NCBI GenBank assembly: GCA_014905825.1
Contig: JACGCN010000042.1
Span: 124,001 to 188,000 of the forward strand
Source: Lyophyllum atratum
Taxonomy: Eukaryota; Basidiomycota; Agaricomycetes; Agaricales; Lyophyllaceae
DNA length: 64,000 bases
Direction: 5' to 3'
How positions within the stretch are numbered: position 1 is the first letter of the stretch; every line of letters begins with the position of its first letter. The notes beneath the pieces were generated by a model. That model ran no database searches, was not told the origin of the DNA, and was given only the letters and a program-made list of their open reading frames with translations. Shown one piece after another: positions 47,249 through 60,600 of the stretch. The position numbers and the translations under genes were made by a program.

Positions 47249-47924
47249 CAGGGTAAAGCGAATTATTACTATTATTGTCGATGGTTTGCAACTGGAAGGC
47301 CCTTTTAATAAGAGTCTCAGGTGCAGTTTAAAGGGCCTGGATTTGGTCAAGGCTACCAGGTAAGAGATGAGCGCCCACGCGAGGATGAATAATGATTAAA
47401 GGAGTTCAAAAACGAAGATTGATGAATGTGGGTGACGGTGTGGGTGTGAGTGTGGGCGTAGGCCACGGTCTACACGACGCGCGGTGTCACCGTTGTGACT
47501 ACTCCAAAACAGTTTTCACCCGATTTACTGTGACATCTTCTTCACCTTTGCGAACTCGAAGGCGGGGAAAGTACAAGCGGAACGAAATAGTAACTCTGTT
47601 CGTCCTTGGAGACATTATCGCCTCCCAGACTCAGAAAGGACAGTGTTGGGAATATTCATGGCCAGGCAATGTCCGAACCAATCGTATGTGGGACCACGTA
47701 TGTCACCCGATGGAGGTGGGGTAGTTGGGCCTCCTTGATATTGGAGGAATGCTTACCTGTTTCTTAAGAATATCCACCGACTGGTACGTGTCATCTTGGC
47801 AAGACGGCGGGACTTGGCATAGATACCACTGCGTGGACCCTTGATTTTCGGTCACGGCCTTGGGTCGAGGCCTATATATCTTTCCAAGACAAGGAATGGA
47901 GGAAGAGATGTCGATTATATTCAT
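47249..47924. other. Intergenic, nothing recognised
   Basis: The upstream flank of the APH-type gene and the 3' flank of the Bud21-like gene. A GT-rich run lies near 47430-47465. No supported gene. Confidence 0.4.
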
Positions 47925-48875
47925 TCATCGATTCCTAACGAAACCCGTAGCTGGACCATCACCCCGCATCACACCGAGGTTTACTGTGCGCAAACATGAG
48001 CAGCGAGAAATGAATGAATGGAATGTAGAGGCTCTAACCTGGTCTCCGTTCCCACCCCCGAGTCTTTGCATTGCCTCCCTTGAGCGCAAGGCTACGATCA
48101 AGGAATTTTCTGACCTTCGCAGATGGCAGCGTAGACGCCCCTGCTGGTGACCTCCCTGGCGCTAATGTCCTGATCGCTCGTGAACTTGATAAAACACGTT
48201 AGTGTCATAAGAACAGGTGCATAATGATGACTACCCACCCGATTATTACGTCTTTTGGTGGAGCATTACTGCGCACGCGTTTTCGAGCTTTGCGTGTTGG
48301 GACATCAACGTTCGCTTTGCGCTTCGATGCCGCCTTTGGAGACTTTGTAGAGAAGGCAGAGGCGAAGAGGTGGTCTGGGAGATGATTTGGATTCGGTTTC
48401 GACGCAGCGGCTAGCGGTTGCTCATCGTCGGTGATCATTTCTTCGTCTTCGTCTTCATCCTCGGAGTCCTCGTCCTCGTCCTCCTCCCAGAGTCACCCTC
48501 CTCGCTGCTTTCTCCAGATCCTGCATCTATACCCATGAAATCCTCCTCCTCTTCCTCACTGAGATCCCCCTCCTCGTCCGAATCACCGTCCTCGCCCATT
48601 TCTGCTTCCGCTTCTTGCATAGCCCTCTCCATCCTGGCCTGAAGATCTGCATCGCCCGCATTTTCCTTCCGTCTCCTTTTGCTCCCCTCTGCTTGCTCCT
48701 TTAACCTGCGGTCTCTCTCCTTATTTCGCAAGTGCTTTTTCTCCTTTTCTGCCGCTTGAATTTGTTTCAGCACGTCCTCTTGTTTTTTGACATGCTGCTT
48801 CGACTGGGCGAGCGAAACGCTCTCCGGCGCGTCTTCTTCATCACTGGAAGCAGAGTCTGCATGAGATGGCGCCAT
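47925..48875 (-). CDS. Bud21/Utp16-like ribosome-biogenesis protein (frameshifted)
   Basis: Three reverse-strand exons (48875-48239, 48169-48039, 47983-47925) give about 275 aa if one missing base is allowed. The N terminus has an acidic stretch, PESVSLAQSK and a long basic coiled coil (RNKERDRRLKEQ). An Asp/Glu-rich tract follows, then LPDHLFASAFS, KRVRSNAPPKDVIIG, AKVRKFLDRSLALKG, RGWERRP and the end GPATGFVR. That order of motifs fits the fungal UTP16/BUD21 family, a component of the small-subunit processome that matures 18S rRNA in the nucleolus. In the acidic tract near 48484-48492 (run GGGAGGAGG) the frame is one base short. Since all splice sites and both ends are conserved, a sequencing error or very recent mutation is likelier than old decay. 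Confidence 0.75.
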
Positions 48876-50504
48876 TCTTGAGTTCTAGATGTCTTTTGCT
48901 TCGTACAAAGAGTCGAGCAGTGTGTATATTAGATAGAACGGTGGTGCTCTCCAAAAATAAAATTCAGCATGGAAATTCCCACGATGGACTTGATCGGCCA
49001 GTTTTGGCTAACCCCAACTCTCCTCAACTCCACACCCTGTCCACACCCCGAGTTACTTACTCTGGAACTCATTCAATGGCCGGTCAACGTTTGAAAGCTG
49101 AACGCACCTCCCGATGCTGACATACAATCTGTATCTCCACGGTCTCAGGGCTGTCGCTGTGTGTAGATTTTAACAAGTCGCTGGACTTTCTTTTCAAGCG
49201 CTGGCGCAAGTTCCTAGGGCGGGTTTTCGGCGCTATTTTTCCGGTTCATAGAAATATCGCATCGTGGTCTGGGAGTATCGCATCGTGGTCTCGGAGGTTC
49301 ACCATCGACGACATTATCTGATCAATGATTTCCAATATTTACCCCAGCGAGAGCAGGCGACACAGCCTTAGAGCTCTTGATGTCCCCTAGCTCTCGAATA
49401 GTCAACACCATCTAGGATCCAAGTCGTGGCTATATCTCCGATTTGTCCAAAACCTTAACACAGCCATTCAGTGTTCGCCATCGGCAAAGCAGTTTCACCT
49501 AATATATTCGATGGTCAAATACGAGATCGTGAGGTACGGACGCAGTCACAATGTGGCCCCTCGCAACTGACCCCTCAAATGAACCATTTGCCAACGGTGG
49601 CTGCGAATCCAGGAACACGCTTGATAGTATCTGGCGCTCAACGAGCGTACGGTCATCAAAGTTTGGGTAATGGACTTCTGCCACGTTCTTTCAATTTCGT
49701 CACGGAACGGAGTTCAAGACCGCGACTTGACATCATCCAGCCGGGAGCATTGGCACTCATGCTCCTTGGGTTGAAACTAAGCAGTTGAGTCGTATGACTC
49801 ATCGATTCCTGCACAGCTTGTCTCGCTTTATACAATCGATGGACAGTTGTGTAAACGCCGAGGATGTCCATGACTCTGAGGCCTACCAATGAGTAGTGTC
49901 CATTCCTCATACCGACAATAAAAATCCGAACCTGAAATCTGACATCTATCGTCAGCTGGCGCCTACATACTGTGTTGCCACGTGGACCCCCATATCCTCT
50001 TTTGACTCGGTTTTGGCCTGAGGGTTGATGCGATCACATCTGACCGTATCATAAATCCTCTAGATCTACTCAGAGCTCTATCTGCCTCTCTCCAGCGAAA
50101 CCAATTGCAAGGATCATTCAAAGTGTTTCGCTCGTCGGCGTTCTCGGTACCGTTGTGGATGTTTAATTTTACGCGAACCATGATTCTTCGGAAGTGACCC
50201 TTTTTGATATGTTAAACCTGTGCGTGGGGATCGCCTTGTCGCTGGTTCTTCGCAATATTGGGCAAGCTCGCCTTCTTCTGCGCCCTCCGATTCCATAGGA
50301 GCCGTGCCCCCGGACTGCATCCAACGGGTTTCAAATTATCACGCCCTCGTCCATTTTTATGACTCGTGGGTCCAGTAAATGGAGACCACAGCGGTGGCGC
50401 AACTCACGTGGAGCAGCATCGTATCCCATATAAAATCCCCCTCATGCTGATAAGTTTTACTCTTGAGCTTCACGCCCAACTCTTTGATCCCCTTCTCCCG
50501 AGGC
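48876..50504. other. 1.6-kb intergenic region, nothing recognised
   Basis: No frame with family features. A 20-bp phrase, tatcgcatcgtggtctggga, is nearly repeated at about 49255 and 49275. The right end is the P450 promoter. Confidence 0.4.
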
Positions 50505-52984
50505 ATGAACTTCTCGGTTTCGACCATATGCGTCCGGGTATTTGCTACTCCGTTTATCTTCGGTCTCGTCTATCGCATAAGTGTATGGCTTTTCAAAGCT
50601 CTGTTTGCTAAATCTCCATTTCACCACATTCCTGGGCCCCAGCCTGAATCATGGTTTAAAGGTGACCACAATTCTATGTTTGAGAGAAGTCCTTGTTGAC
50701 GGAGTTCATGCCTGTTTAATCAGGAAACCTGGGACAACTATTCAATTCTAAAGGCCTCCCCTTCCACGAAGAGCTGGTGGAACGCTTTGGAGGCATGGTC
50801 AAAGTGTATGGATTTTTCGGGGTAAGTTTTGCACCACCTGGGATTTGCAACGAAACTCAAGTGAACGCGATCAGGACGAGCAACTCTATATCTCGGATCC
50901 GAGAGCACTTCAAAGTATCGTAATCAAGGATCAGGACGCCTTTGAAGAAACCCCCGTATTTGTCGAGTAAGACTCGATCATTTCGAACAAATTGCTTCTC
51001 GCTCAACTTGTTTTTCCCCAGAACAAACAAAGCTATTTTTGGACCAGGGCTGGTGGCGACAATTGGTTAGTGCCATTCACCCTCCGATGGTGGAACTATG
51101 TCTGAAACTTCTCGGTCTTCCAGGTGATCATCACAAGAAACAGCGCAAGATCGTCAACCCAGTATTTTCTGTGACCCAACTGCGGCAGCTGACGCCAATA
51201 ATATACGAAGTTGCCAACAAGGTATTTGCATCCCACGATGTCGCATCTGGCGGACCGTTGATCGTAGTCTTCTTTTCTAAACGCAGTTGACGGGCGTACT
51301 CGAGCGAGAGGCTGTGCAGCGCAAGGCAAGGACCGGGGAAAGTGTATTGGATATGTCCGAATGGATGTCGCGCGTCGCACTGGAGACGGTGGGACAGACA
51401 ATCCTAGGATATTCGTTTGATCCACTCGACTCTCCAGCCAACAACCCCTACACCTCCGCAGTCAAAGAATTGATGTAGGAATACTGCCTCACGCCCAGCT
51501 TTCCCTCATTTAATACTGATTGTTTAATCTACAGCCCAACCATCTTCTCCCTCTCACTCGTCCGCCAGTTTGCTCCATTCCTCTCTAAGCTTGGTCCGCC
51601 TTCTTTCCGGAGAAAGCTCGTAGAATGGACTCCTAATCAAGCCATCCAGAAGGTAAAGAACATGTCGGATGTTATGCATGAAACGGCCCAGGACATTCTA
51701 CGACGCAAACGGACGGCGATCACCCAAGAGCTAGAAGATGACTCCTCCGGTTCTTCCCCCGCAAAGGACATCATCAGCGTCTTACGTGAGTCACTATGTC
51801 CTTGCGTCTCTCATCCGGAAGATGAAACTGACTCTTATCATGGCACCCAGTACGTGCGAATAACCAAGCAAATGCCACCGAAAAGCTCAGTGAAGCGGAA
51901 CTCACCGGTCAGATGACGTGCGTTGCCATCTGCCTTCTCAGGACGCGAAGAAGTCGAGAACTGACCCCTTTCGCAGCGTGCTAATTTTCGGGGCACAGGA
52001 CACAACGTCTTCGGCACTTTCCAGGATCCTCTACCTCTTGTCCATCCACCCCGCAATCCAGGCTGGCGTCCGGGACGAGGTCCGCGCGAAGCTCCGCGAG
52101 AAGCGGGCCGAAGGAGATCTATCTGACCGGCTGGGCTACGACGATGTTATGTCTCTGCCCTTACTGGACGCTGTGATCAAAGAGACCCTCAGATTGTAAG
52201 CTGCGATGTTATTGGAGAGTAGATGTGACGCTAATTGTTTCATAAAGGTATCCTCCCGTACCGTTCGTTCGCCGAACGTCAGTTTTCAAGTTTCCCCGTA
52301 TCTAAGTTTGCCCATAGCTGACATTCAATATCAAGCGCCGTGAAGGAGAGAACCATCCCATATTCGGAAAGCGATGACGACGTTCATACTTCGTCCGTAA
52401 CAATCCCAGTGGGCACGACCCTCTTTATCGGCATCGCCGGTAGCAACCGCCTCGAGTCTGTCTGGGGCCCCGATGCGAAAGAATGGAAGCCTGAACGATG
52501 GCTGGCAGATAATAAGACTGCACCAAAGTCAAACCCGCGACCACGTTTACCAGGGGTATACGCAGGAATGTAAGTTCTGTTGACGTGACCGGGTCGTGTT
52601 CTATTTACTCATCATGCTCCTATGTCAGGATGTCCTTCCTCGGGGGTGGCAGGTCCTGCATGTAAGTGTCCAGGCCCCTTACTTCTTCACAGAAGCCCAT
52701 CCCTGATCTTACATCCTACAGTGGTTACAAATTCGCCCAAGTAGAAATGAGTGAGTCTCATGAGTTCTCTTGCGTGAATGCTTCTGACGCCCATATCCCT
52801 AGAAATACTGCTGTCGATGATGCTCACGAAGTTCGAGTTTTCTTCGACGGACGACAGCATCGTGTGGAACCTATCGCAAATAATTTCGCCTTCCGTGCAG
52901 ACATCCAGAAAGACTTCCGAAGGCGACATAATCGAAGAAAAGAAAGGACTCCCTTTGATCGTTCGCCGCTGTGACGAAAAATAA
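50505..52984 (+). CDS. Cytochrome P450 monooxygenase
   Basis: Fourteen exons sum to 1722 nt, or 573 aa: 50505-50661, 50724-50821, 50875-50966, 51022-51065, 51124-51221, 51287-51474, 51535-51785, 51851-51917, 51977-52195, 52248-52277, 52336-52569, 52629-52661, 52722-52750 and 52803-52984. An N-terminal membrane anchor and FHHIPGPQPESWFKGN lead into the fold. The I-helix GAQDTTS (oxygen activation), the K-helix ETLRLYPPVPFVRR (ExxR), the PERW motif and the haem loop FLGGGRSCIG with ligand Cys503 are all present. It resembles the large basidiomycete clans that hydroxylate fatty acids, terpenoids or xenobiotics at the ER; the CYP family number cannot be fixed by eye. The protein is somewhat long for a P450 (usual 480-560). 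Confidence 0.93.
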
Positions 52985-53500
52985 TACGCCAGATCATAAT
53001 TGTAGCACTAGCAAGTCTCAACTCAACTTTATTCTTACCACACCTTATTTTATATGGCGTGCCGTTTCCGCCGATGCCGCTCACATACTTGATACATTAA
53101 ATACCTACATAATGAATGTCTACAAGGAAATACATACTTGGATTATGATCCAGAAAGCGTGCAATATATGTTTAAATAACTATTATCGACAACACTCGAG
53201 AGCCAGGGATCATACGGCTAAACTATATTGTTATATACGGCCGCACGACTTCATTTGCCTATGCAACCCCACCGGTGACGGTAATCTTAAGAGCAAAGCG
53301 GCCCCAAAGAGTATCATGGTATTTTAAGGCGGCAGGTGCCGTGAGGACGGCCTCGGCGCCGAAAAAGTAAGGAGGAATAACAGTGTGATGAGACGCAGGG
53401 GCTCAAGTTATCGCGATTCGCGGGTGTCGGGGAATCATGATTCATTTTTGGACGATTCCGTCACAGTAATCGGAGACTAAGGCAGGAGCAGGCAAAAAGC
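52985..53500. other. Intergenic, nothing recognised
   Basis: AT-rich 3' flank of the P450 gene leading to the first tRNA-Pro. No gene supported. Confidence 0.4.
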
Positions 53501-53581
53501 GGGCCTCACTGGGAGTTGAACCCAGGACCTCCTCGAATCGTAGAACCCAAACGAGGAATCATGCTACTAGACCATAAGGCC
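53501..53581 (-). tRNA. tRNA-Pro (UGG) with 9-nt intron, copy 1
   Basis: The reverse strand folds as a perfect acceptor GGCCTTA/TGAGGCC with discriminator C, anticodon stem CCTCG/CGAGG enclosing TTTGGG plus a 9-nt intron, and T arm CTGGG-TTCAACT-CCCAG. The anticodon TGG reads proline codons. Confidence 0.92.
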
Positions 53582-53787
53582 GCATGTCTCGGAGGAGCTG
53601 CTGAATTCCACCATCGTAAAGTGAGTGAGAGCTGAAAGAGCCTTCTTCCGCTCGGAACTTTGATGAACCTGGGACCCGCATATCGACGCCTACCGCGCGA
53701 GCATAAAAAAGCCGCCGAAAGGACTCAACTTCAGGAGGCTTAAAGTTAGAAACATTCGATCGCGGCTTCAAGGTCAAAAGTCAAAAA

Positions 53788-53868
53788 GGGCCTCACTGGG
53801 AGTTGAACCCAGGACCTCCTCGATTCAGTTAACCCAAACGAGGAATCATGCTACTAGACCATAAGGCC
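53788..53868 (-). tRNA. tRNA-Pro (UGG) with 9-nt intron, copy 2
   Basis: The exons are identical to copy 1, with the same stems and anticodon. Only the 9-nt intron differs in sequence (TTAACTGAA instead of TTCTACGAT). Confidence 0.92.
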
Positions 53869-54138
53869 ATGTAAGACATCGGCGCAACGTCGTCGAGAAC
53901 GAAGGCGGATACGAACGGCTGCTCCTGCCGGAACTTGAATGAAGTCCCGGCTCCCTTCTCAATATTGAGCTGCCATGAGGACCTGTAACGCTTTTGGTAG
54001 TACTGATCAGGCGTCCCTTTTTCTGGAATCAGGGACTTGTCGCTGCCAACGATATTGAACAACTGCGCGGTGTACTCGAGTACTCGAAGCATCTAGCTCG
54101 CTAGTTGCCAAGCTACAGGGCCCACCGCTGCATCTTCC
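53869..54138 (-). other. Unrecognised reverse-strand open frame
   Basis: The reverse strand is open from 54092 into the tRNA-Pro copy 2 and starts MLRVLEYTAQLFNIV. No family is recognised. A weakly similar peptide (KFRxE core) occurs upstream of tRNA copy 1, which agrees with the tandem duplication. I do not treat it as an established gene. Confidence 0.25.
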
Positions 54139-56429
<2,291 letters not shown>

Positions 56430-57635
56430 ACCCGCTTCTACTTATCACGCAGAAGCAGATACCCTTTGACGTAACAACGAGGAAATACAGTCACTAACAT
56501 AATAGAAAGAGTCCCTGTGCTACGTTGTCCGTCTGAACGTATAATCGCCGCGTGCTGGTCATGATGGGATGTTTTTCCAACAAGTCCGAGTCGGGCGATG
56601 GAGCTCTTCGACTCCATAAAATCTTACCCAGTCAAGTTCGGCGGTAACGCTTAGAGTATGTGTGGCATGGCTTCATCCCATTCTACTCCCTGATAGGTCG
56701 ACGTATATGACCGCCGGATATAAGATAGCTTCTTCCCCAAATATTCTCTCATCATCAACGCGTGGAGTTCATGTGAATCGCGAGAGGGTTTGGAGCTGTC
56801 GAAGCTTAGAATTCGATGTCATACTGCTCATGCCATACAGCGTTTCTCGAAGACATTGCCGTGAACATCTATTCTTGGGTGCTATCCGCTATCCCGATGT
56901 CTAAACTGCGGGTGATCAGTGATTCGCAGTACTCCAACTTACATAGGTCATTGAGTTAGTGATTCCGTGCCATCATGTCGTTGTCAGATTGTCATGCCGT
57001 AACTCGCAACGTTTTTTCGTATCGTATGGTACGCAGCATCGTTCTGGAAGAAACTCTGCGTCCCTGAGTGACTCGAGCCGGGCCCATGGAAGGAGTCAGA
57101 ACGTCCTTCGACTTGCTCGATTCGTCTAAATTTTAAATCGAGTCATTGGAATCCGTATCTTGCGAAGAAAATCATTCAGCGTACAGCCAATCTGTTCGGG
57201 CATTGGAGGGCCTCGAGGCAGAAGTTGCGACAAGTAGTTGAAGGGCAACACATGTTCGTTACTGCGTATCAAAATTGATTGTAGGCGAAGTTCTGTCGCC
57301 TTGTTGACGTCCAGAGAACCTAATCCAGGGTTAAGGTTAGGGCACGTTGCTGATGGAATTCGAAATTGTTGTTATGAATCTTGGCGCGTGCCTGTCCCTT
57401 TGATCCCTAAAAAAGCCATCACAAGCCTTTTCCTTCAACCACAACCACAACCACTAATTTCTTTTGTAATCGACGAAGTGCCATGGAGGCTTGAGCTGCC
57501 GAGGTCCAAAGGGCCCTCCCCTACTCAACCCGCTTTGTCCCCAATCCAGGCCACTCGACCGAACCGCAACCGGTACAAGGACGTCGAACCCAAGCTCTAC
57601 TATAATCCGCATGAGAGGGCCTCACTCAGGCCCAC
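56430..57635. other. 1.2-kb intergenic region, GCN2 5' flank
   Basis: No supported gene. A long frame (57238-57675) overlaps the GCN2 start in another phase and shows no family features. Confidence 0.4.
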
Positions 57636-60600
57636 ATGGACCATACTACTCAAGAACGCCAGGAATTGGAGATAACTGCACTAAGATCAATCTATGAAGA
57701 GAATTTCTTCGAAACGCCGCCCCCGAAGGCATGGAAGGTCAGTGCTTTTTCGACGGTGATTTCGTGCATGACTAACCTGCTATAAAGGGCGCCGTTCGTT
57801 TGCCAGAATTTACTATACGGGTCGTGAGCCCTAATGACGATAAAGTCAGCTTTCATCTGAACGTCAAGTGAGCTCGTGCCACTTTATCCACCGCACCACG
57901 CGCTGAACGCATGTTTGTAGACTTCCAAAAACGTACCCAAATCTAGCATGCCCTATTTTTACGATACAGAAGCCCATCGAAGGCCTAAACAACGATCAAG
58001 TCACGACACTATCCCATAGAATAACGGCTGAGGCGCAGAAGAACAGAGGAGCGGAGATGGTGTTCCAGGTGCCGCAGCCGCATTTATGATTCATTAAACT
58101 ATGCTAAAGTCCGCCCTAGATCATCGATGTTTGCCAGGATTGGATGGAGCTAAACGTCAAACCGCGCAGCAGTTCACCTGCGTCACTAGCGCTGCAGATG
58201 ACTCAAAGAGCGATGCTCGAGGAGCGGGTACGTCCATTGCATTTCCCATAAGACGGTGTATGGCTTATACCAGCCCAAAGGAGCGGGAAGAACGAGCAGC
58301 TGAAGAGAGGGAGCGAGCAGCACGCGCCGCCCAAGAGAGAGAAGAGGAATTCAAGGAGGAAGCCATGAGACAGTTGGCTGCTAGAGAACAGCTATACAAG
58401 GCACGAAAGCGGGCGAATTCGGAGTCGACCGAGATACCAACATCTGCAGACACCATGACCGAGTTATTCCCCCAGAACGTCGTGGTCAATGGAGTCACGT
58501 TCAACACTGTGAGGCTCTTCCACCCGCGGCAGGGTGAGTTATGTGCGCAGCAACTGCTTGCTTTATTTCTGACCTGTTATAGAGTCGCTGGGTACGGTAT
58601 ACTTGGCAGACCCCATCTGCGACGACATCAACACGACGTTGCCGCTAGAACTTTACGTCGTGAACTTTCATTCACACTATTATACCACCAGCCAAGGTTC
58701 GATCCGCATGGCATCTGCACGCTTCATCATTCCTGACTCCTCCTCCCAGGCCGCAAGAAGCTGAAGCAGGTTGAGACTGAGATCCAACGTCTAACGACTA
58801 TCCGCCACCCTAATCACACGAGCGTTTTCGCCGTTAAGCTGACACAGCCCCATTCCAGCGGCCCCTCGTCGTTAATGGTCCTGTCCGAACAAGCCCCTCC
58901 GTTGACCTTGCAAGACGTCCTGGAAGACTGCACGTTCCTACGCGAAGAGCGAGCATCGGTACGCCTCGGCATCTATTGCAGTATGTATATAACGATCATT
59001 GACCTTCAACGTATAAATAGGACTACCTAGCTCAGATATTAGCTGGCTTGAACGTGATACACGCGGCCGATCTAGTTCATCGAGGTATGCAATACTCATC
59101 GTTCCTGATCCCGAATCACGACTCAAGCTGGGATGAAGGAATCAATGCACGTTCTATTGGTCTCGCATCTGGCGATCGAACGTCACAATCAAAGCAGATC
59201 AAGCTTGGACGAGTGGGGTACCCAACGCGCCTCTTGGACCTTCATCGATCGAATCCCTTCGGCCCGGACTACCTACCAAACGAGGAATCACAGATACCGG
59301 AAGAATGGTAAGCATTCTGCGATGTAATGACTGGACTTTTGACTTAATTGTACTTCATAGGCTGTCGAGAGACCAGAAGAACGAATCGTCCCTCCTTTAC
59401 ACGCGACAGCGCGACATCCACGCTGTGGGGATCGTCCTGCTCCAGATGCTCCTCGGCCTAGACGTGACGGAGAAACACTCAAACATTCATGAGGCCCTGC
59501 AATCCTGTGAGTGATTGACTAGTCAACGAAACATGACCTCATCTAAACCTCCATACAGCCTTCATCTCATCTTCGCTTGCACGCCATGCCACCAACATGA
59601 TCCTCCCTTCCAAGAAAACACACTCGTCCTGCCTGAGCTTGCTCGGTGACCTCGCCGAGTCGTCCCTGCAAAACCGAACGCAGACCCCCGCAAAGACACC
59701 TTCGATACCAATGACTGCAGATCTGAGGACACCCAAACCCTTCATGGCCGAGGGTTCGCCGGAATCGCCGTCGTACTTCCCGCCGCCGCCTCGCCCGCAG
59801 CACGTCAGTCGTTGGAAGGAAGATTGGGAGGAACTGGAGCTTCTGGTTCGTCTGGCAGGTTCAGTGGGGTCATCGACATCCACTGACGTTTACTTTCCAT
59901 AGGGCAAAGGCGCCTTCGGATCCGTCGTCAAAGCGCGGAACAAGATCGACAACCGCATATACGCAGGTTCGCTGTCCTCCGCAAATTCACGCTCTCCTCC
60001 CAGCTGACCGCTTTACCCATTGACAGTCAAGAAAGTACGCCTCAAAACCGCAGGCAGCGACGTAAAGATCTTCCGCGAAGTCAACGCCCTAAGCCGCCTC
60101 TCCCACCGCTTCATCGTCCGCTATTTCACTACCTGGGTCGAGATCTCCGACGAACCCCTCTCCCACGCCGCCTCAGACGACTCCGAAACCGAGTCTGGCA
60201 CAGAAGACGGCATGACCTCCGTCCCTTCCTCCGGCGAGCGCTATCTCCCTACAAACGGGGGTGGGCTCACGATCGATTTCGATGATGTCAATGATAGGCG
60301 CTCGCTTTCGACCAAGTCGTCATTTCCGAGTATACATTTCGACTTCGATGAGGCGGGGAGTCCGGGCACGGGCGAGTCGAGTGGGAGTGATGAGGATGAT
60401 GGGTTGGCAAACCTTTTTACGCCGCTGGCGCCGTTGGTGATGCCGCCGCCGATGCAGTCGCGCACACTTTATATACAGATGGTGGGTTTTCAGTTTACTT
60501 CCTTCTGCTTGATAGATATTGAGCCTTTTTCAGGAATTTGTGGAGCGGCAGACCCTGAAAGAGGTACGTTTTGGGTCTGTTAGGAACGATGTATACATAA

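Larger units (their letters stand above)
53501..53868. repeat. Tandem duplication carrying tRNA-Pro
   Basis: Two units 287 bp apart each contain a tRNA-Pro with identical exons. Weaker similarity (for example ggaacttTGatgaa against ggaacttGAatgaa) extends into the sequence upstream of each tRNA, so the copied unit was larger than the tRNA. Confidence 0.7.

Noticed and set aside
51222..51286. Possible P450 coding sequence reading VFASHDVASGG
   Set aside because: It is better read as an intron (gtattt...cgcag), since removing it joins YEVANK to LTGVLERE in phase as in P450 relatives.
57238..57675. Forward frame of 145 codons overlapping the GCN2 start
   Set aside because: Different phase from the RWD-domain frame and no features; kept only as 5' flank.
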